64,000 bases of DNA from the NCBI GenBank assembly GCA_938023705.1, contig CALJDJ010000095.1:1-64000 (forward strand), given 5' to 3'. Numbering within the stretch: the first letter of the stretch is position 1; each line of letters begins with the position of its first letter. Shown piece by piece: positions 35,564-46,200 of the stretch. Both the position numbers and the translations under genes were made by a program. The notes beneath the pieces were generated by a model. The model saw nothing but the letters and a program-made list of their open reading frames with translations, was not told the origin of the DNA and made no database searches. Origin of the DNA: an uncultured Collinsella sp. GTDB lineage: Bacteria; Actinomycetota; Coriobacteriia; Coriobacteriales; Coriobacteriaceae.

Positions 35564-36198
35564 CGGATCACCACTTCCCTCTTATAGGTTTCGAGATCGT
35601 GCTCGACCTGCTCATCGCCCGTGGCGTTGACCCACCACGGCCACTTAACGCAACACGCCGGCTCGTCGACCTGCGCAAACCATGACTTGAGCTCCTCCAA
35701 GCTCACCGGAGCGTAGCCGCTGGCGTCCACGCCCACGTCATAGCGCAGCAGTCCCTGCCGAAGGTTGAACTTGTTGTACGCGCCGCCGCAGCTGTGGATA
35801 TGTCCGTGCAGATGCCAGCCACCGTGCGACATGCCCTGCCAATCGACCATGGGATAGTGGCTCAGCACGATTTTTTGACGGTCGATCTTGAGCACGCAAA
35901 TGGGCGGCTCGACGATAAAAGCATCCGCCACCGCAGGCTGCGTCCAGTCTTTGTCATGGTTGCCGGGCAGCAGATGGACGCGCTTGCATGCAATGCTTTT
36001 GCGCAGCTCGTAGGCATCTTGGACCGTCATCTTAAAGCTGAAGTCACCCAAAATGTAAAGCTCGTCATCCGCAGCGACCTTGCTATTAATGCTAGCGACC
36101 ATGGCGTCGTTCATCTGCCCAACAGTCGACCAAGGCCTGTCGGCGAGCCGCAGCATGTTCTCGTGCCCAAAGTGGGTATCGCTGGTAAACCAGATCAT
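35560..36198 (-). CDS. Metallophosphoesterase of a second type
   Basis: Motifs SDTHFGHENM, GDFSF, GNHDK, SHYPM and HGHIH define a calcineurin-like phosphoesterase of the short 'DTHFGH' group. The 212 residues are distinct from both neighbours. The start follows AGGAGGTCCCC. It is the middle gene of a three-gene operon. Confidence 0.88.
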   Translation of the reverse strand: MIWFTSDTHFGHENMLRLADRPWSTVGQMNDAMVASINSKVAADDELYILGDFSFKMTVQDAYELRKSIACKRVHLLPGNHDKDWTQPAVADAFIVEPPICVLKIDRQKIVLSHYPMVDWQGMSHGGWHLHGHIHSCGGAYNKFNLRQGLLRYDVGVDASGYAPVSLEELKSWFAQVDEPACCVKWPWWVNATGDEQVEHDLETYKREVVIR

Positions 36199-36207
36199 GG
36201 GGACCTC

Positions 36208-36963
36208 CTAACGCTCTTGCTCAAAATAGTCACTCGCCGTCTCATCCTGCCCATCGGCACATCGCGCTTCGATCGGCACGATATCTTGGTAGATAAGACG
36301 ATGCTTGTCATCGCGCCATTCATCGTCATGGTAATGGCCAAAGAACCAGGTGCGGTAGTCGAGCCGCCCGTCGAGCTCGCCCAAAAAGGCCTGCAGCGAA
36401 TCGTCGTAGAACTCGCGATTGCACTCCATGCACAGCTCGTCAGCCAAATCGACCGGCGCCTCGTGCGTCACAACATAGTCGACCTTCCAGCCCGCGCGAT
36501 CGAGCGAGGCGCGACAGTGTTTGATCTCGCGCTCACTCGGCATCTCCTCGGGCCACCACGTCTTTCCCTCCTGACGCCACTGTTTGTCATGGCTCGCGGC
36601 GCCACCCATGGCGAGCACCGTGGTCCCCGTGATGTCGAACACCTCGCCGCGCATCAGGTGCAGCACGTGCGGGCGAACCTCGTGAACGAGGCCCCCGTTC
36701 CACTCACGCATTGGCAGCCCCGCCAGCAGATGATGGTTCTCGTGATTGCCGTCGACAAAACACGTGGTCCAGGGCTTGGACTCAAACCAGTCGAGCCAGT
36801 ATTTGTCGGTGTTCGAGCCGCTCCATATAAAGCCAAAGTCGCCGGCAACGATGACAACGTCATCGCGCGTCAGCGTTCGACCCAATGGCCAAACGCGCGA
36901 CGAGAAGCGACTCGCCCCATACTCGGCAACACCGTGAACGTCTCCGGTAACGAAAATAGACAT
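36208..36963 (-). CDS. Metallophosphoesterase, paralogue of the gene at 34838
   Basis: Motifs GDVHG, GDFGF, GNHEN, a His in THEAP and GHYHDD. ATG 36963 follows CGGAGGTG; a TTG three bases earlier is also open. The first gene of the operon. Tandem duplication with divergence is likely, with the 212-residue gene in between. Confidence 0.88.
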   Translation of the reverse strand: MSIFVTGDVHGVAEYGASRFSSRVWPLGRTLTRDDVVIVAGDFGFIWSGSNTDKYWLDWFESKPWTTCFVDGNHENHHLLAGLPMREWNGGLVHEVRPHVLHLMRGEVFDITGTTVLAMGGAASHDKQWRQEGKTWWPEEMPSEREIKHCRASLDRAGWKVDYVVTHEAPVDLADELCMECNREFYDDSLQAFLGELDGRLDYRTWFFGHYHDDEWRDDKHRLIYQDIVPIEARCADGQDETASDYFEQER

Positions 36964-37091
36964 CAAACAACACCTCCGTGCTGTGCGACTCTGGACAAAT
37001 CAATGGAAGAAATTGCAGGCCGGGCCGGCATCTGTATCCCTTAGGGCTTACCCTTCGTTCTTCCATCCAAACGGATCAAACACCCAAAAAA

Positions 37092-37457
37092 CTAGATCGA
37101 GCACACTGTTGGCGGGCAGCATGTTGGGCAGGGCGTCTTGCCTCGCTTGAGTGCAGCCGCTAATGGTACGCTTGTTTTAATGGCGTTTTGAGGAAGGCTT
37201 TTGCACCCCGTAGAACGGTGGTAAATCTTGCCGTTCTTAGTGACGATTACCTTGATTTTTGAGGTATCCACACTGCGGGGCTCGATGGGCGCAGCCACCT
37301 CTTGACGAGCTGGCGCTGTTTTCCAAGGCTTGCCTCTCGAAAAACCAAAATCGCAGAATCGATTGATATAGCTGTCGAAACATCCATCGAACAGCAACCC
37401 CGTTGCCAGACCCGCCATGAATCCGCAGGCGATCGCGGCCTCTCCTCTTATTTGCAT
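37092..37457 (-). CDS. Small membrane-anchored protein with a YHR...C / PCPTC motif
   Basis: ATG 37457 follows TAAGGAGGG. The 121 residues begin with a hydrophobic segment (about 8-25, IACGFMAGLATGLLF) and end with KIYHRSTGCKSLPQN...ALKRGKTPCPTCCP. The pattern Tyr-His-x3-Cys followed by Ala-x3-Gly-x2-Pro-Cys-x2-Cys is a short metal-binding or redox-like module seen at the C-terminus of various secreted proteins. Role unknown. It sits between the metallophosphoesterases and the surface protein. Confidence 0.7.
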   Translation of the reverse strand: MQIRGEAAIACGFMAGLATGLLFDGCFDSYINRFCDFGFSRGKPWKTAPARQEVAAPIEPRSVDTSKIKVIVTKNGKIYHRSTGCKSLPQNAIKTSVPLAAALKRGKTPCPTCCPPTVCSI

Positions 37458-37553
37458 ATATCCCTCCTTAATCAATCTTGAAGAAAAAGGCGGCGCGCGC
37501 CGCAGAGCCCATGCCCCTGCGGTGCGCGCCAAAAACAGCGCGCTTCCCTGTCC

Positions 37554-40500
37554 CTAACGGATCAGCTGGCGGCGCTTATCGGACAGGAATACGCCGGCGG
37601 CCACCAGGACCGTGCCGCCGATCACGAAGGTCTCACCCAGCAGCTCGGACGCATCGCCCGTGGCGGGCATCGCCGTCTGCCAAGTCGTGGCCTCGGTCTT
37701 TGCCTCCGCATGCTTGGCCTGGTACGTCACTTGCGTGACGGGCTGGGTCTGCTCGCCGTTTCCGCGGTCGGCGGCCTCTTGGCGAGCGATCTCGGCGTTA
37801 AGCTCGGCAATAGCCTGGTCGAGCTCGACCTTGGCGGCGGTGTAGTTGGCGAGCGCCTCCAAGTATGCCGGCGCCACGGCATCCGTCGCAGCCACGGCGT
37901 CATCGAGTTCGGCCTTGGCGGTCGCGGCACGCTCGGCGGCATCGTGGGCCGCAGCGATCTTGGCGTTAAGTACCTCGTCCGCATCGTCAGTGCTGCCGTT
38001 GACAATGGCTTCGGCAATATTGATTCTGCGCAGGCGGGCAACCGCGGCGGCAGAGGCGTCGCGCGCGACGGTCGCATCCACCACGGCATCGTCAGCCTCC
38101 ACCACGTCATACTCGGCATCGCTCACGGCCATCGCCGCTGCATCGAGCGCGGCATCGGCAGTCGCTTTGTCCCCAGTGGCCTTGGCAAGTGCTGCGGCGG
38201 CATTCTTAAGCTGAGAGGCGCGGGCGGCAGCTGCATCAGATTTTGCCTGAGCCGTTGCCACGACGGCGTCGGCATCGCTTACAGCCCGCTGCGCCATATC
38301 GAGCTCCACCTGAGTGGCAGCAGCATCGATGCCTGCCTGATCGGCATCGCCTTGGGTGGCAAGAAGTTCGGCCTCCGCCTCGCGCTGATTGGCACGCGCG
38401 CTTTCGAGTGCAGACGACGCCGCATCAAACGCACGCTGAGCAGCGGCGATATCGGCTGAGTACGCCGCTAGCTCATCCTGGGCCGCGGCAAGTGCATCCC
38501 GTTTGTCGCCAACACCGGCACGAGCGGCGTCCAGTGCGCGCTTGGCAGCAGCCACCTTGCCCTTGGCAATGTCGAGCTCGCCAGACTTGGCGGCCACGGC
38601 GTCCTGCGCTGCCGCAACAGCGGCGTTGGCAGCGCTCAAATCGGCGCGGGCATCGCTGACGGCACGCGCGGCGGCGTCAGCTGCAGCCTGCTTTTGCGCC
38701 ACGGCAGCCTGGGCCTCCGAGGCCTTGGTTGCCGCGACATCAACGTTAGCGGCAGCGCGCTCAACCTGGGTTTGCTTTGCTGCAACGGCCTGCGATGCTG
38801 CACTCACCTTGCTGCCGGCATCGTCGGCAACGCCCTGCGCCACAGCAAGCTCCTTGCGTGCCGCATCCACGCCCTGCTCGGGATTTGCCAACGAGCCACA
38901 CCACGCATTCAACGCAGCCTCATACTCTGCAACCGTCATCGGATTGAGGTTATACGGCTTATACCATTGACCAGAATATACAAATGTTTGCGCCTGTGTA
39001 CTCCCGTACAGCGTCCCTCGCGTGCAAACGCCCATGCCCGTCACGGTGTAATCGGGGTTGATCACGTTGATGTAATGTCCGACCGAAGGGTTTGGTCCAC
39101 CGTGCAGTGCGGCGTAGTTATCAATCTGGGAGCTATGCGCTGTATAGAAATCGTAAGCGGCCTTTCCCGTAAGGCCCGACGCGCCCAGCGAGGCGGCGGC
39201 AGCATCAAAGATGGCCTTCTCCTGATCGACCCACTGCTTAAACGGATTGCTTCCGTAGTTCCACGCCACATTCTCGCCCACGTTAAACTGCTGAGCGTGC
39301 GCGACCTTCGTATCGGAGAAGTTCGCGTCGGCGATGGCGGTCGCCATCATGGCATATGTCACCTTGAGCTCGCCTAGGCCAACGCTTGCGCGATACTCGT
39401 TGCACGCTTTGAGCCACACAACCGCCTGCTTCATATTGGTCAGGCTCGTCGCGTCGACTTCCTCGCCCACCTTGTTGTAGCCAGCGAGTTTGCAGTTGAG
39501 GATGATATCCGCCGCATCGTCGGCACCCACACTCTTAAAGAATGCGATGGCACCCTGGCGGTAGTTCTCCGCCGATGCATTCGCCGTTGCCTGAGCGGCA
39601 TCGAGCTTTGCCTGGGCCTGAGCCACAGCCTGGTCGGCCTGCTGCTTTTGGGCCTTCGCCTGATCGAGCGCCTTGTCGGCAGCGTCTTTCTCGTCCTTGG
39701 CCGCCGAAAGCTTGGCCTGGGCATCGGCCAGCTCCGTGAGCGCACTGGCATGATCGGTCTTGGCCTGGTCAAGAGCGGCGTCGGCAGCGGTCTTGGCAGC
39801 AGCGGCGGCATCCAGCTTTGACTGGGCATCGGCAGCGGCCTGCTGCTGATCGGCAACTGCCTGCTGAGCAGTCTGAACCTCGCCCTCGGCGGCGGCAACG
39901 TCCTGCTCAGCGGCAGCAAGCTCGCTCTCGCACTTCGACTGCGCGGCCTTGGCGGCCGTCAGCGCTTCGGACGCAGCAGCCACCTTTGCCTTGGCGGCCT
40001 CGTACTCCGGGCCCGCGGCGCCCTGCTCGGCTCGATCCAGATCGGCCTTGGCCGCGTCATAGCTCGTCTGCGCGGCATCCACGTCCGCATCTGCCGCGGC
40101 CTTTGCCTGCTGAGCTGCCGAAAGCTTGCCCTGCGCGTCCTGCTGCTTGGCAGCGGCGGCAGTGGCAGCGTCTTGAGCATCCGAGAGCTTGGCCTGCGCA
40201 TCAACGACCTGCTGCTTCGCCTGTTCCAGGTCACTCGCAGCCTGCCCTGCGGCAGCCTGGGCGGCAGCTACAGCCTCGGGCGTAGCATCGGATGCAGCAG
40301 CCTGTGCGGCCTCAAGCGCAGACTGGGCATCACGGGATGCCCTCTGGGCAGCAGTCAGGGCTTCATCCTTGTCCGCCAGCTCCTTCTTGGCAGCATCGAG
40401 CGCAGCCTGAGCGTCCTCAAACGCCTTGACATCCTGATCGGCCTTGTCCTGCGCAGCGCCCAGCTGCTTTTCCAGCTCGGCCGAAGCAGCGGAGGCCGCG

Positions 40501-40904
40501 CTATCGCTCGCACCGCGGGCCGCGTCATAGGCGCCCCGCGCCTGCCGCTGGTTGACGGCGGCAGCATCGTAGGGAGCGGCAGCCGCTTCCAGATCGGCCT
40601 TGGCGGTAGCAGCTTTAGCGCGCGCCGCATCAACTGCAGCCTGCAGGTCGGCGACCTTTTGCGCTGCAGACACGGCACCCGCGCCAGTACCGGCGGCCGC
40701 AGTACTCGTCAGCGGCGACATCACCGCAGCCGTTGCACCCGTGGCGCCAACGTCATCCGCATCCTGTGCCACCGCGACCAGGGGCGACAGCATCGAGCCG
40801 CCCGTCATGGCAATCGTCGCCGCAGCAACCGTCACCACGCGTCCAGCCGCCTTGGCCTTACCCAAAGCCTTGCCGTCCATGTCCTTGTTCATATTCTTGC
40901 TCAT
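37554..40904 (-). CDS. Sortase-anchored coiled-coil surface protein with internal CAP domain
   Basis: ATG 40904 follows GGGAAGGAA. A signal peptide (about 1-50, ending VAVAQDADD) leads into a long Ala/Gln/Lys-rich coiled coil (about 70-445), a non-repetitive domain (about 450-665) resembling the CAP/SCP fold (GENVAWNYGSNPFKQWV, then GHYINVINPDYTVTGMG), a second coiled coil (670-1060) and a C-terminal sorting signal: MPATG at about 1079, a hydrophobic stretch and the basic tail KRRQLIR. The motif has Met in place of the Leu of LPXTG. Expected on the cell wall, probably extended outward; binding partner unknown. Low-complexity frames on the other strand are shadows. Confidence 0.88.
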   Translation of the reverse strand: MSKNMNKDMDGKALGKAKAAGRVVTVAAATIAMTGGSMLSPLVAVAQDADDVGATGATAAVMSPLTSTAAAGTGAGAVSAAQKVADLQAAVDAARAKAATAKADLEAAAAPYDAAAVNQRQARGAYDAARGASDSAASAASAELEKQLGAAQDKADQDVKAFEDAQAALDAAKKELADKDEALTAAQRASRDAQSALEAAQAAASDATPEAVAAAQAAAGQAASDLEQAKQQVVDAQAKLSDAQDAATAAAAKQQDAQGKLSAAQQAKAAADADVDAAQTSYDAAKADLDRAEQGAAGPEYEAAKAKVAAASEALTAAKAAQSKCESELAAAEQDVAAAEGEVQTAQQAVADQQQAAADAQSKLDAAAAAKTAADAALDQAKTDHASALTELADAQAKLSAAKDEKDAADKALDQAKAQKQQADQAVAQAQAKLDAAQATANASAENYRQGAIAFFKSVGADDAADIILNCKLAGYNKVGEEVDATSLTNMKQAVVWLKACNEYRASVGLGELKVTYAMMATAIADANFSDTKVAHAQQFNVGENVAWNYGSNPFKQWVDQEKAIFDAAAASLGASGLTGKAAYDFYTAHSSQIDNYAALHGGPNPSVGHYINVINPDYTVTGMGVCTRGTLYGSTQAQTFVYSGQWYKPYNLNPMTVAEYEAALNAWCGSLANPEQGVDAARKELAVAQGVADDAGSKVSAASQAVAAKQTQVERAAANVDVAATKASEAQAAVAQKQAAADAAARAVSDARADLSAANAAVAAAQDAVAAKSGELDIAKGKVAAAKRALDAARAGVGDKRDALAAAQDELAAYSADIAAAQRAFDAASSALESARANQREAEAELLATQGDADQAGIDAAATQVELDMAQRAVSDADAVVATAQAKSDAAAARASQLKNAAAALAKATGDKATADAALDAAAMAVSDAEYDVVEADDAVVDATVARDASAAAVARLRRINIAEAIVNGSTDDADEVLNAKIAAAHDAAERAATAKAELDDAVAATDAVAPAYLEALANYTAAKVELDQAIAELNAEIARQEAADRGNGEQTQPVTQVTYQAKHAEAKTEATTWQTAMPATGDASELLGETFVIGGTVLVAAGVFLSDKRRQLIR

Positions 40905-40990
40905 TGTCGATTCCTTCCCACGGTGAGCCGTTGTTTGACACAGATAGTCGATCCAACTTGCCCCATTAAAAAGAGGTGATAACGAGGTAA

Positions 40991-41221
40991 TTAAATTGAG
41001 CGATTTGAATCGCGGCGAACCTGGCATTCGCAAAAGCCAAACTCATAGTTCCGCTCGCGCTCAATCTCATCCAAATACTCGAGATCTTCGCCACTTGGCG
41101 CCTCTTCACCTAGGCATACAGGCCAGTTCTCTGTGCGAGAACGGTCAGTACGGCCATAAATGGTCTCGAGATTAATGTAACCACTATTATCGTTGTTAAA
41201 GGAGAAACTGCTGGTGTTCAT
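40991..41221 (-). CDS. Small hypothetical protein
   Basis: Open from ATG 41221 (76 residues) or 41281 (96 residues) upstream of the surface protein gene on the same strand. It has the acidic segment APSGEDLEYLDEIERE and two Cys in FGFCECQV. Ribosome-binding sites are weak. Composition is less GC-rich than its neighbours. It may be a real short gene or a leader ORF. Confidence 0.35.
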   Translation of the reverse strand: MNTSSFSFNNDNSGYINLETIYGRTDRSRTENWPVCLGEEAPSGEDLEYLDEIERERNYEFGFCECQVRRDSNRSI

Positions 41222-41370
41222 GCTCAAGTCCCGTCTACATAAACTCAAATTGCTGTGCTTGGCCTCTTTTAGAGACCCCATCTCATACGCTATGACTGCA
41301 GTATATGCGCTCCGCTTGTATGTTGCAAGAACAATTTTAGTTTTCTAGCACATATAACTAATCTGTTTCC

Positions 41371-43266
41371 TCACGAGCAAATACCACACTCCCCCGCCGC
41401 GCCCTCACGCGCGGCATATTCGTTGAGATACTTCACCGGAATCGGCCACCTGGAAGGAGCCCCGTGGCGCGAAAGCCCCTCATTGACCAGCTGAACCAGC
41501 AGCTCGGACAGATCGTCGCCTTCGAGCACCTCGACCGAGCGCACATGAATCGACGTTGCCAGATCCTCCTTGGTGCCGTTGTTGACGCCCACAAAGTAGC
41601 AGGTCAACCCTGCACGTTCAAACGTTCCAATACCGTAATAGGGCGAGTTGTAGCTCTCGAAAAACTCCTTCTTACGACCCGCCTTACCCGTAAGCTGGTA
41701 ATCGCGCACCAAGGTCACAAAAGTGTTGGAGAAGGTCGTCAAGCCCGTGTCCCGCACGCGTGCCAACATAGATCGTTCGCCTGCCCGCACGTCAAAGATG
41801 TAGGCATCCTTGTCGAGTTTGCCGTCCGACGTCAGCAGTTCAAGCTCCATCTCGTCCACAGGACCGTCCTCGATGGGATGCGAGGTGTAGTCCATGGTCC
41901 CGTCGACACCAATCGTTAGCGTTGCGAGGCGTTCATCCAGCTCAACCTTATCCTTCTCCTTGCGCGGGACATTGACCACGCCACAGACCGTCACCGACCC
42001 AACGCCAAAAGAGCCAAGGTCAAACGCCTTCACCCGGCCGTCGGCAACATCCTGCTTAACCAACAGCTCTTTGAGCATGGCGCCCAGGATTCCCTCCTGT
42101 GCGCCGCACACCTTTGCATTCGACGCCGCCTTAAACAGCGGCTCGCACACGTCCGGCGTCACATGCTGCTCAACCACGCCAGCGTGCAGGGCATAGCCAT
42201 CGTTCTCGGCGACCTCGTTGGGCACCATGACGATATTCCACGCCAGCGGATCCACATCCTTCCCGCCATACGACGCGCACACGCCCCACGAGGAATCGTT
42301 GAGTCGATCGACCAACTGGCGCGCCACCCCAGCAAGCCCTTTGTGCGCAAACGACACCACAACCCGCTGTCCCACCGCGCGCTCCGCAACCACGCGGGCA
42401 TATCGCTCGCTTTTCAAAACCTCGTAGAAGCTCTTGCGCGGATACTCCCTGAGCGACACCCGGGCAAAGTCGCCGTACCGGCGCTCGAGGATCTGCAGCT
42501 CTCGGTACAGGATGCCCTTCTTGGTATAGGCGACCTTTTCCGCTTGGGCCGAAAACGTAAGATCACGGCGCTTGGACGGCTTATCGCCCTTGGCGCGGCG
42601 CAGGATGTACTCGTCACGTTGTCCGTGAGCCAGCACCACCGAAGCCACGGGCGACAGCCTGTAACCAACCTGGCTGTTAATCTTCTCGAGCTCCTTCTTG
42701 TCGCCTGCCGCACGACCGATGAGCACCCGTCGCTTGGTAAACGTTCGGATCTTAAGTTCGAAGGTGCAATCCTCGTTGATAACGGTCTCGACCGTCTCAA
42801 TCTTGGCAGGGCCCGTTCCAGCTTCCTCAATGGCGTCGCGGCGAGCACCCTTGGCGCTTACAACATACAAGTGCCCCGTATCATTGGGAATCTCGTCCTC
42901 GATCCCCTCAAATTGCGAGCACGAGTTGAACAGCAGACGCAATGCGATGTAATCATCCAGCTCGTTCCAATGAGTTTTAATCGGAACCATTTGCTCGTGG
43001 TCGAGCGAAGCGCTCAGGTCACCCGTCTGCGCGCCCGCCTTGACCATCAGAAAGACGCGGTTGTCCTCGAGCTGCGTAAGCGCGACGACCTTACCTGTCT
43101 GGCACACATCGGCCATAAAGTTTGCCACGGCATGCTTGTCCGCATCGCCGACGTTGCACCAAAAGACCGAGTAGCGCTTCTCGGCAGCCGCGGCATCGAG
43201 CTGCAATACGAGCTCGGACACAGCGATGTCTCCCAGACCACACGGCTGGTTATGCTTCGATTGCAC
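41371..43266 (-). CDS. Unrecognised 631-residue protein, last gene of the helicase operon
   Basis: GTG 43266 lies inside the 3' end of the helicase gene (17-base overlap) with GGAGG nine bases before it, so translation should be coupled. I recognise no family. The protein is soluble and mixed alpha/beta, without a P-loop, zinc finger or signal peptide. Several strand-rich stretches (QRVVVSFAHKGLAG, SVTVCGVVNVPR, ATLTIGVDGTMDYTS) and a C-terminal PSRWPIPVKYLNEYA occur; the last loosely recalls the end of PIWI-type domains, which I would not rely on. Its fixed coupling to the helicase-nuclease suggests a shared complex. Confidence 0.8.
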   Translation of the reverse strand: MQSKHNQPCGLGDIAVSELVLQLDAAAAEKRYSVFWCNVGDADKHAVANFMADVCQTGKVVALTQLEDNRVFLMVKAGAQTGDLSASLDHEQMVPIKTHWNELDDYIALRLLFNSCSQFEGIEDEIPNDTGHLYVVSAKGARRDAIEEAGTGPAKIETVETVINEDCTFELKIRTFTKRRVLIGRAAGDKKELEKINSQVGYRLSPVASVVLAHGQRDEYILRRAKGDKPSKRRDLTFSAQAEKVAYTKKGILYRELQILERRYGDFARVSLREYPRKSFYEVLKSERYARVVAERAVGQRVVVSFAHKGLAGVARQLVDRLNDSSWGVCASYGGKDVDPLAWNIVMVPNEVAENDGYALHAGVVEQHVTPDVCEPLFKAASNAKVCGAQEGILGAMLKELLVKQDVADGRVKAFDLGSFGVGSVTVCGVVNVPRKEKDKVELDERLATLTIGVDGTMDYTSHPIEDGPVDEMELELLTSDGKLDKDAYIFDVRAGERSMLARVRDTGLTTFSNTFVTLVRDYQLTGKAGRKKEFFESYNSPYYGIGTFERAGLTCYFVGVNNGTKEDLATSIHVRSVEVLEGDDLSELLVQLVNEGLSRHGAPSRWPIPVKYLNEYAAREGAAGECGICS

Positions 43267-46200
43267 GGCCGATCGCCTCCATCATCTCCAGGTTGATTGC
43301 TCCATCAGTTGCCATATAGGGGAAGGAGAACACCATCCCCTCGTCATCGATTGGCTTTTGGCGGAGCTCCAGCGCCGCCTCGTCAGCCAAAACATTGACG
43401 ATCAGCAGCCGCTTCGCCCCGACTTTTTGAGCCTTTGCCTTAAAGCGCTCTGCGTCCGTAGTCTCGCCGCCGGAGCGCCTGTAGGCCTCGTAGGCGCCGA
43501 TGCGATAGTGCTTAAAATCGATCCACACGCCGGTCTTGTTGCCAGCGGCATCGAGCACCTCAAAATCGCCGCCCGTCTCGGCATGGGCTGCATCGCCACG
43601 AGTAAGCGAATAGCGACCGTCGTAATACGCCTCGAAGATGGCCCTGCCGGCAGACTCTCCCAGTTCTCCCAGGTATACCGCCTGAAACATATAGGGTGTC
43701 ATATGTGCCGTCGCCGCCGGCTGCAGCGTCGCGGGCACCCCGTCGCGTGACCAGCGCTCGCGCACCTCGCGAATCGAAAGCAGCTCGGGTACGCGCGCCG
43801 CCGCTTGGCTTATCTGACGAACCGTCGCGCCCTTTAATCCCTTGTCGTAGCGGCAACATTCCTCCAGGCGAGCGGCAATCTGCTCAACAGGCTCGCCATC
43901 GTAGCTGGGAAATTCAAAATGCGGCACCTTACACGCTCCGCCCTGCGCATACGCATAGCCACTCGCGGCAAACGGCATGTGCAGTGCGGTGCTTTTGCGT
44001 GCAGGATAGCTCGCAAGCTCCTCCCACGGTAGGCAAAAATGATGCAGATAAAAATTGCGCTCGTCATCGAAAGCGGCCAGATCTTCCTCGCGCGCATCGA
44101 GCGAGGCAACCTTCCACGCCAGCTTTTCGTGCTTCTCTTTCGCCAGGTTGTTCCTAAAGGCAGCAAGGTTCTGCTGCTTACTGGCAGCGTGCTGCTTCTT
44201 GTCCGCCATGTGATTGTTGACGGCCGCACAGGCGCCAACCACCTGCTCCAGCTCGTAGCCCATCGGCAAATCGTGCAAGAACGAAAAATCGCAATCGGCG
44301 GCGATTTCGCGATCGAGCATTACCTGCACATGGAGCATCTTTACGCTCGTACGCATCAAGCGGCCCACCGCCTGCGCCACGATGCGAGCGCCTTCGACCT
44401 GGTACGAGAGGGTGTCGCGCACCGGCAGTTTTCCGCCGGCGCCCGCCAGTACCGTGCGCACACGATGGCGCTTCTGGATAAACGGAATCTCACCGCGCGT
44501 CACGAGCTCCTCCTGTTCGACCACGCCAAGCAGCGCCTGCTGGTCAAACTTCTTTGAGCTCATATCGACTCCCCAAGCCAAGCGGCTCGTGGGCGACTCC
44601 ACGTACAGAAAATCGAGGTCCATCTTGGGATGTCGCCCATCGTTGCCAAAACCACAATCGACCTGGCGCACCGTGTTGCGCAGGCTCTCCGGCACCTCGT
44701 ATTTAAGGTTCTTGGAAAAGCCACCAGCGGCAAGGTTGATAAACATCAGGGTCGGCTCTCCGTCCTTCAGACGTTCCTGAGCGCCGCGCCAACCTTCCTC
44801 CCATCCCGCAGCGTTAAAGCACGGCACCATATCCTTTGCCTCCTCGAGCGACTTCTCGTACGAAGCCTCGGGATGCTTAACGTTCCTAATCACCAGTTCG
44901 GCAACGATTTCGCGGGCAAGATCCAGCGCCAAACTATTAAAGTCGCCATGGTTTCCCATGTGTCGTGTCGTAAAGATGGCTCCCGCCTGCTGCTCACTGC
45001 GCGCCACGCCACGCGCCCAGGCGCTCACGGCAACGAGCGTCTTGCTCAGACGCTTTAGTTCAAACTCGATGCTTTCGGCATCGCTCGTGGTCACCCTGTC
45101 GGCAATCTTTCGGCGCAGGCACGCCGCAAGCCCTTCGCTCACGCCAATCTGGTCAAAGAATCCCATCACATGCTCGTACACCTCGTCGGGCGACACGATA
45201 CCGCCGCCATTGGCGCCGCCGGCCACGGCCGCCATGCCGGCAAGCTTCTTGGACTCGTCAACCCAAACGACGTCGACGGCGTACATCGTTGCCGCCTGCT
45301 TGTTGAACAGCCTGGTCTGCCGCACGATCTCCTGGTTGAGCTCGCCAATCCAGGCATCTTTACGAACCACGCCATGCACTTCGTCCAGGTAATCCAGGTC
45401 AAAGTTCTTAATAGTCGGTGCATTCCAGGTGGCGCTCATGCACACACAGGGAGCCTTGGCGGCAATGGATGCCAGATACGCCTCGGGCATGCGCTCAATG
45501 CCGTGATTAGTCAGGTACGTGGTAAACATATGGTCGATGGTGGTTTCCATCACCAGGTAGTCAACACCACGCGCATACATCGAGTCGTCAACGGCATCGA
45601 TTTCATCGTTCTTGCGGTCCTTAAAGAACAGCGCCAGCATCAACGAATTCCAGAAGTATTTCTCGTTGGTCTGGTCGTTCCTAATGCCCAGGGCATCGAT
45701 GATATTCTTGCGCGAAAGATCGTCCTTGTACGAAATGCTGCCGTAGTACAGCTTGTCCATAAGCGTGGCACAGCGGGCAAGATGGCCCACCACCATCCTG
45801 ACAAGGCCGCGCGCACGGCGCACCGCCTTATTGACGGTCTGCTGCTCGTCCGTCCCACAAGACGTAATCATGTTGCGGTTGCGGCGAGTATCGAGCTCAT
45901 AGCGCAAGGGATTCGACAGGCCATCGCCCACCGAAATATCGTCGCTGCCAAACAGATGACGACCGGCAAGCTGCTCGTCTTTCGCCTTGTCAGACAGGGC
46001 AAAAGGCTGCTGCAGCTCCATATCCTGAATACACGCAGCGATCATCTTTTGAATACGCTTGGCACCCTTGGCGATCTCTTCGGCAGCCGTCTCCACACTT
46101 GCGCGCGAAACCTTGCCCGTTGCCGCGTTTGACCCCTCGTGCTCGCCCGAGGTCGAGGCATGCGTATAGACCGCCATCCACTGGTCCCGATTTCCCAGCA

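Noticed and set aside
37710..40979. Several plus-strand ORFs opposite the surface protein
   Set aside because: They are Ser/Arg/Pro- or Gly-rich translations of Ala-rich coiled-coil codons, with no start signals.
41371..43266. Argonaute/PIWI protein
   Set aside because: Only a short C-terminal stretch is suggestive; I could not identify the catalytic residues in the right order.
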